From: SIG673 sp045660565
GTDB taxonomy: Bacteria > Bacillota > Clostridia > Oscillospirales > CAG-272
Reading direction: 5' to 3'
Length of the DNA stretch: 46,160 bases
Assembly: GCA_045660565.1 (NCBI GenBank)
Contig: JAZRDX010000008.1
Coordinates: 1 to 46,160 of the forward strand
The notes beneath the pieces are model-generated. The model made no database searches. It saw nothing but the letters and a program-made list of their open reading frames with translations, and was not told where the DNA came from. This document shows, piece after piece, positions 1 through 7,088 of the stretch. Every line of letters begins with the position of its first letter. Position 1 is the first letter of the stretch. Position numbers and translations under genes: made by a program.

Positions 1-18
1 TGTTAAAATATTTAAGTG

Positions 19-57
19 GCCTCCGCTTTCACGAGCCTGTTTTCGTGGGGGCGGGGC
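19..57 (+). other. GC-rich hairpin in the leader of the M23 peptidase gene
   Basis: Positions 19-34 pair with 43-57, with one bulged base and a few G-U pairs, leaving an 8-base loop. No T-run follows, only a CTAAATAAA stretch, so it is not a standard terminator for an upstream gene. It may be the base of an upstream transcript's 3' end or a structured 5' leader of the gene starting at 88; the window edge prevents a decision. Confidence 0.35.
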
Positions 58-87
58 TAAATAAACCAACAGAAAGGAGCAGTTTAA

Positions 88-1086
88 ATGATAAAACGAG
101 CAATACTTATAAGCCTACTGTCGGGAGTATGCATGCTTTACTCCTGCTCGGAAGCGGTAGAAGGACTTCCTGATACTTCAGTAACCGAGGGAGAGAGGGT
201 AAACGCATATTATCTTACGGTTGACGGGGAGGGAGTTGCATACATAGAAAGCCCCGAGGCGCTTGAAAAATTTAAGGAGAAGCTTATCTCCGAAAAAACC
301 GAGGAGGTTAAAAAGCTTTATCCCGATGTAAAAAGCGTTACGCTTAATAATAAGCTTGAAATTACCGAAAAGGAGTGCTATGAAAGCGAGGTTAAAGAAG
401 GGGAAAAGATAAAGGAAATTTATCTTTCGGGAGGAAAATCCTTTTCTTTTTCGGTTACCGTAAGCGAAAGCCAGTCAAAAACGGTTGAGTTTAAAACGGT
501 ATATCAGAATTCCTCAGAGCATTACGAAGGAACAAGCGTGGTGAAAAACGAGGGGGTATACGGCGAACGCACTCTTGTTTACGACGTGGTTTACGTTGAC
601 GGCGCAGAAGCGACGAGAACCCTTGTTTCCGATACCGAGGTTAAGGCGGCGCAGAACAAGGTTATACTTGTCGGTACGAAAAAATCAACCGCATCCACAG
701 GAAAATACGCGTGGCCGCTGAAAAGCGTTTACATAACCTCGGATTACGGCGGACGTACCCTTTCGGGAAAGTATGACTTTCACTTGGGGCTTGATCTGCG
801 TGCCGCAAGCGGAACGTACGTGTACGCCGCGGACGGCGGAAAGGTTATTTTTGCCGGGTATAACGGAAGCTACGGATATCTGATAAAGATACAGCACGAT
901 AACGGTGATTTAACCTATTACGCGCATCTGAGCAAGATAGAGGTAAAAAACGGAAGCCGTGTTTATAAAGGGCAGTATATAGCCAAAAGCGGAGCTACGG
1001 GTAACGTTACGGGAGCGCACCTGCATTTTGAAATCAGGAAAAACGGCAGCACCGTCAACCCGAAAAGCTATCTGCCGAAGCTGTAA
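88..1086 (+). CDS. G5 domain plus M23 (LytM-type) peptidoglycan endopeptidase, exported
   Basis: Zinc metallopeptidase expected to cut peptide cross-links of peptidoglycan outside the membrane. The N-terminus is a short signal sequence with a possible lipobox ending at Cys20 (LYSC, an imperfect match), so it may be a lipoprotein. Residues about 105-195 look like a G5 domain, a module often joined to cell-wall hydrolases. From about 205 an M23 domain follows, with the zinc ligands His232 and Asp236 (HLGLD, HxxxD) and the HxH motif at His311/His313 (GAHLHFE). Both metal-binding motifs are intact, so an active enzyme is likely. The start is supported by AAAGGAG about 10 bases upstream. It appears to stand alone; the next gene is on the other strand. 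Confidence 0.88.
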   Translation: MIKRAILISLLSGVCMLYSCSEAVEGLPDTSVTEGERVNAYYLTVDGEGVAYIESPEALEKFKEKLISEKTEEVKKLYPDVKSVTLNNKLEITEKECYESEVKEGEKIKEIYLSGGKSFSFSVTVSESQSKTVEFKTVYQNSSEHYEGTSVVKNEGVYGERTLVYDVVYVDGAEATRTLVSDTEVKAAQNKVILVGTKKSTASTGKYAWPLKSVYITSDYGGRTLSGKYDFHLGLDLRAASGTYVYAADGGKVIFAGYNGSYGYLIKIQHDNGDLTYYAHLSKIEVKNGSRVYKGQYIAKSGATGNVTGAHLHFEIRKNGSTVNPKSYLPKL

Positions 1087-1150
1087 AAAGCTGAACCAAA
1101 GGGATGCGGTTATGTCTTTCGCTGAAAAACGGAGCGGCTTGCCACGTATA

Positions 1151-1347
1151 GGTATTATTCCGACTTACCGTATTTAATTACCCTGAAAGCTTCTCCTTGC
1201 GGTATTATTTCGACTTACCGTGTTTAATGCCCTGAAAGCTTCTCTTTGCGGTATTATTCCGACTTACCGTATTTAATTACCCTGAAAGCTTCTCCTTGCG
1301 GTATTATTCCGAATTACCGTATTTGATGCCCTGAAAGCTTCCTCTGC
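1151..1347. repeat. Four tandem copies of a 48-50 bp unit derived from the 3' end of the radical SAM gene
   Basis: Units lie at 1151-1200, 1201-1249, 1250-1299 and 1300-1347. Each begins GGTATTATT and ends TGC. The first and third units are identical over 50 bp; the second differs at a few positions. The fourth unit overlaps the last codons of the minus-strand radical SAM gene, encoding YRRGSFQG to the stop. The other three are therefore duplications of that coding tail placed beyond the stop codon. Unit lengths are not all multiples of three and there are no unique spacers, so this is neither a coding repeat nor a CRISPR array. Confidence 0.9.
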
Positions 1348-2266
1348 GGTATAATTCCTTGTCTATATCGTTTTGAACAGAGAGCTTTCTTAGGCTCCAT
1401 TCGGGGGCTATAAGGGTGTCGGGGGCGCCGTCTCCCGTTACGCGTTCTATAACTGTTGACCGGGGGAGGATTTCGAGCTGATCGCAAACGGTACGCACGT
1501 AATCCTCCTTTGACATTACGTCAAAGTCTCCGAGGAGATAGCTTTTTGCTATTTCTGTGCCCTCGGTAACGTAAAGAGAATGTATTTTTACCGCTTTTAC
1601 GTTAAGCGCGGAGAGCCGACGTGCGCTCTCAAGCATCATTTCGGGTGTTTCACCGGGTAGACCGTTTATGAGATGCACGCAGACGAACAGATCCTTTACA
1701 AGATCATAGGAGTTTAGAAAATCGGCATACCCGTACCCTCTGTTTAAACCTTTAGCGGTTTCGTCGTGTACGGTTTGAAGTCCAAGCTCAAGCATAAGGA
1801 ATTTATCTTTAGCTATTTCGTGCAAAAGAGCTGAAACTTCAGGAGTGATACAGTCGGGGCGCGTTGCTATGCAGATTCCGGTGCAATCGGGGTGAGAGAG
1901 TGCCTCGTCATATTTCTTTTTAAGTACGGAAACGGGCGCATAGGTGTTGGTAAAGCTTTGAAAATAAGGGATAAAAACGGCATCGTTCCACTTTTTTTTC
2001 ATCATTTCGATGCCAGCATTTATCTGCTCGGTTATACTGTGTTTATCACCGAGAGCGAACTCACCGCTGCCCTTTGCGCTGCAAAAAGAACAGCCCCCGT
2101 ACCCCTTTGTGCCGTCGCGGTTCGGGCAGGTAAAGCCTGCGTCAATCGGCACCTTGCACGCTTTTCTTCCTCCGAACGACATGCGGAGGAAGTAGTCCAT
2201 AGTGTGATACCTTTTATTGGTATCCGAAAAAGGAAACGGGTTTTCTGTGCGCTGTGTTTTTTTCAT
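1304..2266 (-). CDS. YhcC-type (TIGR01212) radical SAM protein
   Basis: Radical S-adenosylmethionine protein of the family of E. coli YhcC, whose substrate I do not know. The N-terminal part carries the family's iron-sulfur cluster cysteines in an unusual spacing, Cys-x10-Cys-x2-Cys (a Cys before PNRDG, then GGCSFC), rather than the common CxxxCxxC. Further family-like stretches are TRPDC, LELGLQT, VHLINGLPGET and VKIHSLYV. An upstream in-frame TTG gives a four-residue longer frame, but GGAG lies 6 bases before the ATG at 2264-2266, so I place the start there (320 residues, near family length). The last 15 codons are the template of the tandem repeat downstream. Transcribed away from the CvpA-like gene and probably independent of it. 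Confidence 0.88.
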   Translation of the reverse strand: MKKTQRTENPFPFSDTNKRYHTMDYFLRMSFGGRKACKVPIDAGFTCPNRDGTKGYGGCSFCSAKGSGEFALGDKHSITEQINAGIEMMKKKWNDAVFIPYFQSFTNTYAPVSVLKKKYDEALSHPDCTGICIATRPDCITPEVSALLHEIAKDKFLMLELGLQTVHDETAKGLNRGYGYADFLNSYDLVKDLFVCVHLINGLPGETPEMMLESARRLSALNVKAVKIHSLYVTEGTEIAKSYLLGDFDVMSKEDYVRTVCDQLEILPRSTVIERVTGDGAPDTLIAPEWSLRKLSVQNDIDKELYRRGSFQGIKYGNSE

Positions 2267-2315
2267 ACTGTTCTCCAAAGATATTTTAATGGTGGAATAC
2301 AGGGGATAATGCTAT

Positions 2316-2349
2316 AAAGCTGGTGTGTTGTCAAAAACACACCAGCTTT
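2316..2349 (-). terminator. Hairpin terminator after the CvpA-like gene
   Basis: A perfect 14-bp stem (2316-2329 with 2336-2349) encloses a 6-base loop. The T-run is better on the plus strand (CTTTTTG) than on the minus strand, but only minus-strand genes flank it, so it most likely ends the transcript of the 2412-5573 gene. Confidence 0.6.
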
Positions 2350-2411
2350 TTGTTCTATGCGTGGACTAAATTTTTCTGTGTGAAAAAGGGAATGTAACCG
2401 TAAGCGTGTTT

Positions 2412-5400
2412 TTACGGGGTGGGAATGGGGAACGTGGGAGCGGTCCAGCCGGTTATTCCGAGGAGCTTTGTGATGCTGTCAAGCGTTTCGGTTATCTTTT
2501 CCATTTCCTCGGGTGTCTTGTCTGTGTTCTGGCTTATGTAATTGTCGCACGCATCCTTGATAGCCTGCTCGTCGGACTCGGTAAGGCTTCCCGAAATTCC
2601 GAACGGGTCAACCGTGTTCTTGTCCTTTGCTGTGGAAACTATCGTGTCGCAAACTGCGGAGCTTGACATGATGTTGTTAACCATATCGTCAGCCGTACAG
2701 CCGAGCGAGCCTTCTTCAACTGGGGTGCTGTCGCTACCCGTACCGTCGCCTTCTTCGCTGCCTTCACCGCTACCGTCGCCGCTGCCGCCCTCGTCCTTGT
2801 TTACTGTGGGGGTAAAGAGGTTTTTCTTCGGAGGCTCGGGCGTGCCTTCGCCACTTCCTTCACCGCTGCCTTCGCCGCTGCCTTCGCCGCTGCCGCTTCC
2901 GCCGTTATTTCCCATCAAAGCGTCCTTTGCGGCAATACCGAGGTTAATTATGTTTTCAACAGCCTTGGCTTCCTGCTCGTAGGTCTCGGGATCCTCAATC
3001 TTTCCGAGGTTGTCAATAAGGTCTCCCATAAGCTCGGTTGTCGTTTCCGCGTTTTCCTTAGGTATACCCATATCCTCCATACGTTCAACCGTTATAACCT
3101 CTTTGATGATTTCGGAGGTTTCGGGGGTAAGGTTGCCTATAAGTCCCTGAATGGATTCGGTGGTTACTTCGCTGTTCTGCATCGAGGTAATGACGTCAAC
3201 GGTGCTGGTTAAAACGTTCATAAGAGAACCGAAGGAAACCTTGTCTGCGTTTGCGCGGTGCTTACTGGTAAGCTTGATCGTTTCGGGTACGGTTATCTTA
3301 GTGGTGTCTCTTAACGTCTTTGACTGAAGTATAGCTGTGAAAAGCGTGAAGGTTTTGTCAGAGCCGTACATTTCGGTTTTTGAAAGACTGTCAAGCGCTC
3401 CGCCGAGACGCGAGGAGAAGTTTTTGACTATCTCTATTCCGTTTCCGCCGGGAGCCTTCAGAGCGTCCATTATAGAAACAACCTCTTTGACTATTGCTTC
3501 AAGAGCCGCGCTTTCCGCTTCGGGGTTGGTTATAACGCAGTTGGATGCAACAAGGAAATCCTTTATCGTTGCTCTGTTTATCGTTGCGGTCGCGCTTGAA
3601 CGCATACCTGCAAGCAGAGCGTCGGATGCTTTGAACGCTTCAAGCTTTTCGGGGGATGCGCCACTTATTAAGGCAAGGCTCTTATTTGCGGCATTTACCG
3701 CTCCCGTTGTGATATGAAGTGTGGTGCTTGAGTATTTCGGGAAGGTGTATTCCTTTTCCTCGGTGGTGCCGAGAGGAAGCACTGACGAGGTGCCGCCCGA
3801 GGTTTGTACGGTGCCGGAAAGCACTGCGTTGCTGTAAACGTCAAAGAATTCAGCGATAAATTCGGGGGTTATCTCGCCGTCGAAGGACCCGAAGTCCTCT
3901 ATAAGTGCGGGGGTGAGAATGTCAAGGTATTCCGGCTCAATGGTTACGCCGATGTTTTCAAATTCAGTTTTTAAAAGCGGCTTTAACGCATATATTCTCT
4001 TAGCTACGTCTGTTTCGCCATTCGTGCTGTTAATGTGGGTTACAATGTTACTGAGCGTTTCGGTGTAGATTTCTGTGGTGTTTTCGGCAATTCCGAGAGA
4101 GTTTGCAAGAGTTTTAAGACCGAGGTTGGTTATTTCGGGAACGAGAGTGCTCATTCTTGCGTTGGTATTTAACGTAAGGGTTATTTCAGAGATAACCCCG
4201 TCCTTCGCAATGCAGTCGAAAAGAGCGTTCGGGTTGGTTTCAAGCTGTGTCGATGCCGAGAAAATTCCGTTCTTTGCAAAGACTGCAATCAGGTTAGCTG
4301 TGGTTATTACGTCCTCATTAAAGGTTACCGTTGATTTAGTGCTTTCGTTAAAGGTTTCGATAAGCTTTGTTACAAGGGGATCCATGTCCGCTCCGAGGCT
4401 TGGCTTTGCCATACCTGCAAAGGCGTTGCCGTTTTTCCAGCTTTCGGTTGCGCTGTGAAGCAGCTCTGCGCCCGCAAGCGAGAGGACTCTTGAATCGGTG
4501 AACGATTTACCGAGCTTCTGTATTAAAACGGCTTCCGCTTCTCCGTATTCCGCAACGGGAGACGCGGTGAGGTCCATAAACGTAAAAACAAGGTCCGCGA
4601 TAGAGGAGATTTCCTTCGTCATACCGATTTTTAAGGTTTCGGTTTCAAGCTTTACCTCGTAATCCATAAGAGCGTGAGCCGCAAGGTCAAGACCGCATTT
4701 TCTGTATACCGAGACGAGAGCGGAGTTGTTTGCTTCATTTACGGTTTTAGTTAACTCCGTAACTGTTCCGCGCTGAGATTCGTTAAGCGACTCGGCGCTT
4801 TCAAGCTTCGGTGCGATCTCGGGTACTATTAAGGTGTAGCTGATAATTGTCAGAACGAGAGCGGCGGTAACGATAATTCCCTGGGCAAATCCAAGTAAAA
4901 GAGCAAAAATTCCGCTAAGGCAGCCGCTTCTTTCCTCTTCTCCGTCTGTCGCTTCCGTAACTGTTTCGGTTTTTTCGACACCTTCCTCAGCGCTTTTTTC
5001 GACACCCTCCTCGGCGCTTTTTTCGGTGCTTTCAGCGCTGGTTTTTTCTGCCGTTTTGGCTTCAGCCGAGGTGCTTTCTTTAGTTTCGTTGTTTTCTTCT
5101 GAGCTTTTTTCCGCGGCGTTTTCCTTCTCGGAGCCTTCCGCAGGAGCCTCCTCACAGATTTCCTTATTCTTAGCGGATTTATGCTTTTTGCATATTCCGA
5201 ATATAAGGGTGATTATAAAATAGAGAATATAGGTGAATAAAGAGCAGACCATAAATACCGCAAAGAAAATGATCGGCGCGACCATGCCGCCTACCGTTTT
5301 CAGTATAACCTCTTCGAGAAGAGGAGACGCGGCTGCAATATCGAGAATTTTCTGAAGTCCGTTTTGCGCGAGAGCCTCGTTGATTTTTGCCGTAACAGCT

Positions 5401-5573
5401 TCTCCTCCAAGCAGGTTTTTGAATATAACCACCGCTACGAACGCAAGGATTGCGGAAAGCGCTACTGTGATAAATCTGAAAAGCGCTTTTTTTCCGCCTC
5501 TCACAAAGCCAACGAAGGCACTTACAATAAGAAACGTGATTATTCCTACCGTAAGAATTGTTGCAAGAGCCAT
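2412..5573 (-). CDS. Very large CvpA-like membrane protein with long extracytoplasmic region
   Basis: The N-terminus resembles the CvpA (colicin V production) family: membrane helices at about 4-26 and 30-55 with the typical GFxRGxKK turn, a third at about 93-125 and a fourth at about 222-250. Between the third and fourth lies a Glu/Lys/Ser/Thr-rich hydrophilic linker (about 134-217) with repeated SAEEGVEK units. A region of about 800 residues follows, predicted outside the membrane, alpha-helical, Thr/Ser-rich and of no family I recognise, ending in Gly-Ser-Glu repeats (about 885-945) and a short C-terminal domain. Normal CvpA proteins are about 160-200 residues, so this one is some six times larger. 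The true start is the ATG at 5571-5573, 7 bases after GGAGG; the TTG seven codons upstream is part of the ribosome binding site region. Its own consensus promoter precedes it. Function unknown. Confidence 0.7.
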   Translation of the reverse strand: MALATILTVGIITFLIVSAFVGFVRGGKKALFRFITVALSAILAFVAVVIFKNLLGGEAVTAKINEALAQNGLQKILDIAAASPLLEEVILKTVGGMVAPIIFFAVFMVCSLFTYILYFIITLIFGICKKHKSAKNKEICEEAPAEGSEKENAAEKSSEENNETKESTSAEAKTAEKTSAESTEKSAEEGVEKSAEEGVEKTETVTEATDGEEERSGCLSGIFALLLGFAQGIIVTAALVLTIISYTLIVPEIAPKLESAESLNESQRGTVTELTKTVNEANNSALVSVYRKCGLDLAAHALMDYEVKLETETLKIGMTKEISSIADLVFTFMDLTASPVAEYGEAEAVLIQKLGKSFTDSRVLSLAGAELLHSATESWKNGNAFAGMAKPSLGADMDPLVTKLIETFNESTKSTVTFNEDVITTANLIAVFAKNGIFSASTQLETNPNALFDCIAKDGVISEITLTLNTNARMSTLVPEITNLGLKTLANSLGIAENTTEIYTETLSNIVTHINSTNGETDVAKRIYALKPLLKTEFENIGVTIEPEYLDILTPALIEDFGSFDGEITPEFIAEFFDVYSNAVLSGTVQTSGGTSSVLPLGTTEEKEYTFPKYSSTTLHITTGAVNAANKSLALISGASPEKLEAFKASDALLAGMRSSATATINRATIKDFLVASNCVITNPEAESAALEAIVKEVVSIMDALKAPGGNGIEIVKNFSSRLGGALDSLSKTEMYGSDKTFTLFTAILQSKTLRDTTKITVPETIKLTSKHRANADKVSFGSLMNVLTSTVDVITSMQNSEVTTESIQGLIGNLTPETSEIIKEVITVERMEDMGIPKENAETTTELMGDLIDNLGKIEDPETYEQEAKAVENIINLGIAAKDALMGNNGGSGSGEGSGEGSGEGSGEGTPEPPKKNLFTPTVNKDEGGSGDGSGEGSEEGDGTGSDSTPVEEGSLGCTADDMVNNIMSSSAVCDTIVSTAKDKNTVDPFGISGSLTESDEQAIKDACDNYISQNTDKTPEEMEKITETLDSITKLLGITGWTAPTFPIPTP

Positions 5574-5639
5574 TTTGATTCCTCCAAAAGACAAGCTTTT
5601 TTGATTGTGATTTAATATGTATTTTATTTGATATTATAC

Positions 5640-5668
5640 ATTATATCACCAAGCAGGCTTTTTGTCAA
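5640..5668 (-). promoter_or_regulatory. Consensus sigma-A promoter of the CvpA-like gene
   Basis: Read on the minus strand, TTGACA (5663-5668), a 17-bp spacer and TATAAT (5640-5645): both hexamers are perfect. Transcription should start near 5633, leaving a leader of about 60 bases before the ATG at 5573. The rest of the 5669-5836 gap is AT-rich and I see nothing else in it. Confidence 0.88.
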
Positions 5669-5828
5669 TATATATTACTTTTTCTTATGGATAAGTTTAA
5701 AATATAAATAGGTTCAAAAACGAACAATGTGTTTTTTGCTTTGGCAAAGGAATGTTTCTTAAAATTTATTTATGAATGTACTGCTTTGATTTCTGTATAT
5801 TTCCTGTATACGGTGTGATTATTTTTGC

Positions 5829-5863
5829 CTAAAATAAAAACCCGCAAGGCATTTGCGGGTTTT
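5829..5863 (-). terminator. Rho-independent terminator of the Gfo/Idh/MocA gene
   Basis: An 11-bp stem (5837-5847 with 5853-5863) holds a GC-rich core CCCGC/GCGGG. On the minus strand it is followed by a T-rich tail (TTTTTATTTT). It lies 16 bp past the stop codon of the oxidoreductase gene. Confidence 0.88.
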
Positions 5864-5878
5864 ATACAAGTTTTTTAA

Positions 5879-6922
5879 TTACTCAAAATCAACGGGAGCT
5901 CCAAGCTCTGCCGACTTAAAGCAGGCCTCCATTACAGAAAGAACTCTTCTGATCTGCGCATGGGTTATGAGCTGCTGCTCGGTTCCGTCAATAGCCTTTA
6001 CAAGGTTACGGTAGAAATCGTGAACGTCGGAAACGGGACGGTCCGCCTCGTAGGTTTTAAGAGTTATCTCGTCTCTCGGAGCCATTGTTTTGGTTATACC
6101 TGCGGCGGTCTGTACAGGAACGACGTCGCTTTCGTGCCATGCAAGACACTTTGCAACCTCTGCGTTCTTTCTCCAGTCCTCGATTTTTGCACTTCCGTTT
6201 TTGCACTGCATATAGAATCTCGGCATCGCGATAAAGTTGAAGGTTCCAACCTCAACGAGAGCGCTCTTTCCGCTTTCGAAGTACAGGTTAAGACGGAATC
6301 CGTCGTCAACCTCGTCGGTGGTTATATTGGTTATATCGCAGGATATTTTCTTTATTTTTTCGGGAATAAGCTGAAGCATCTGGTCGATAAGATGTACACC
6401 CCAGTCGAGTATCATTCCGCCGCCGTACTGCTTGTGGCAACGCCAGTCGGAGGGAATACCGCGCGAGCCGTGTATTCTGGATTCGATACGGATAACCTCG
6501 CCTATATCGCCTTCCGCTATAATGTTTTTCATAGCGAGGAAGTCAACGTCCCAACGTCTGTTCTGATGAACGGTGAACAGCTTTCCGCTTTTCTTTGCCG
6601 CGTCCAGCATCTCGTCAAGCACGTCAACGCTCATGGCAACGGGCTTTTCGCAAACTACGTTCTTGCCCGCAAGAAGCGCTTTAACAACTATGTCTTTATG
6701 TACGTCGTTAGGTGTTGCAACAACAACTATGTCGCATTTCGGATCCGCAATAGCCTCGTCGAGAGATGAGTAGGCGTGTATGCCCTTCTGTCTTGCAAGC
6801 TCGCTTTTCTTTTCGTCTATATCGTATATTCCGAGCAGGGAAACGACGTCGCTGCTAAGCGCGTGATTTGCGTGCCAGCCGCCCTGACCTCCGAAGCCTA
6901 TAACGGTTACGTTCTTTTTCAT
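5879..6922 (-). CDS. Gfo/Idh/MocA family NAD(P)-dependent oxidoreductase
   Basis: Cytoplasmic dehydrogenase of the family that includes inositol 2-dehydrogenase and glucose-fructose oxidoreductase, acting on sugars or polyols; the actual substrate cannot be read from sequence. The N-terminal Rossmann fold starts VIGFGGQGG (dinucleotide-binding glycines). The conserved CEKPVAM segment carries the catalytic-site Lys. The C-terminal alpha/beta domain has the LDWGVHLID segment with the expected Asp and His. The start is the ATG at 6920-6922, 8 bases after GGAGG; the in-frame TTG five codons upstream overlaps that site and is unlikely to be used. It is monocistronic, with its own promoter and terminator. 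A second family member lies at 25989-27035 next to a sugar transport locus. Confidence 0.87.
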   Translation of the reverse strand: MKKNVTVIGFGGQGGWHANHALSSDVVSLLGIYDIDEKKSELARQKGIHAYSSLDEAIADPKCDIVVVATPNDVHKDIVVKALLAGKNVVCEKPVAMSVDVLDEMLDAAKKSGKLFTVHQNRRWDVDFLAMKNIIAEGDIGEVIRIESRIHGSRGIPSDWRCHKQYGGGMILDWGVHLIDQMLQLIPEKIKKISCDITNITTDEVDDGFRLNLYFESGKSALVEVGTFNFIAMPRFYMQCKNGSAKIEDWRKNAEVAKCLAWHESDVVPVQTAAGITKTMAPRDEITLKTYEADRPVSDVHDFYRNLVKAIDGTEQQLITHAQIRRVLSVMEACFKSAELGAPVDFE

Positions 6923-7031
6923 GTTTTTTGCCTCCAACTGTTAAACTGTGGTAAATTTTCAAGAATAAACTGTATTTTGCATCTGCAAAAGCAACGGTTT
7001 AATCTAAATGTATTTTAAATTTATTATATAT

Positions 7032-7060
7032 ATAATAGCACTCTTTTCGCCGTTTGTCAA
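7032..7060 (-). promoter_or_regulatory. Sigma-A promoter of the 5879-6922 oxidoreductase gene
   Basis: On the minus strand TTGACA (7055-7060), 17 bp, TATTAT (7032-7037). Transcription would start near 7025, giving a leader of about 100 bases. The promoter sits in the short gap after the helicase gene. Confidence 0.8.
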
Positions 7061-7088
7061 GCCATAAAGGGAAAAAAGTCAGACGTTT

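Noticed and set aside
1151..1347. Possible CRISPR array
   Set aside because: The repeats abut with no unique spacers and the last copy is coding sequence of a radical SAM gene; this is a tandem duplication.
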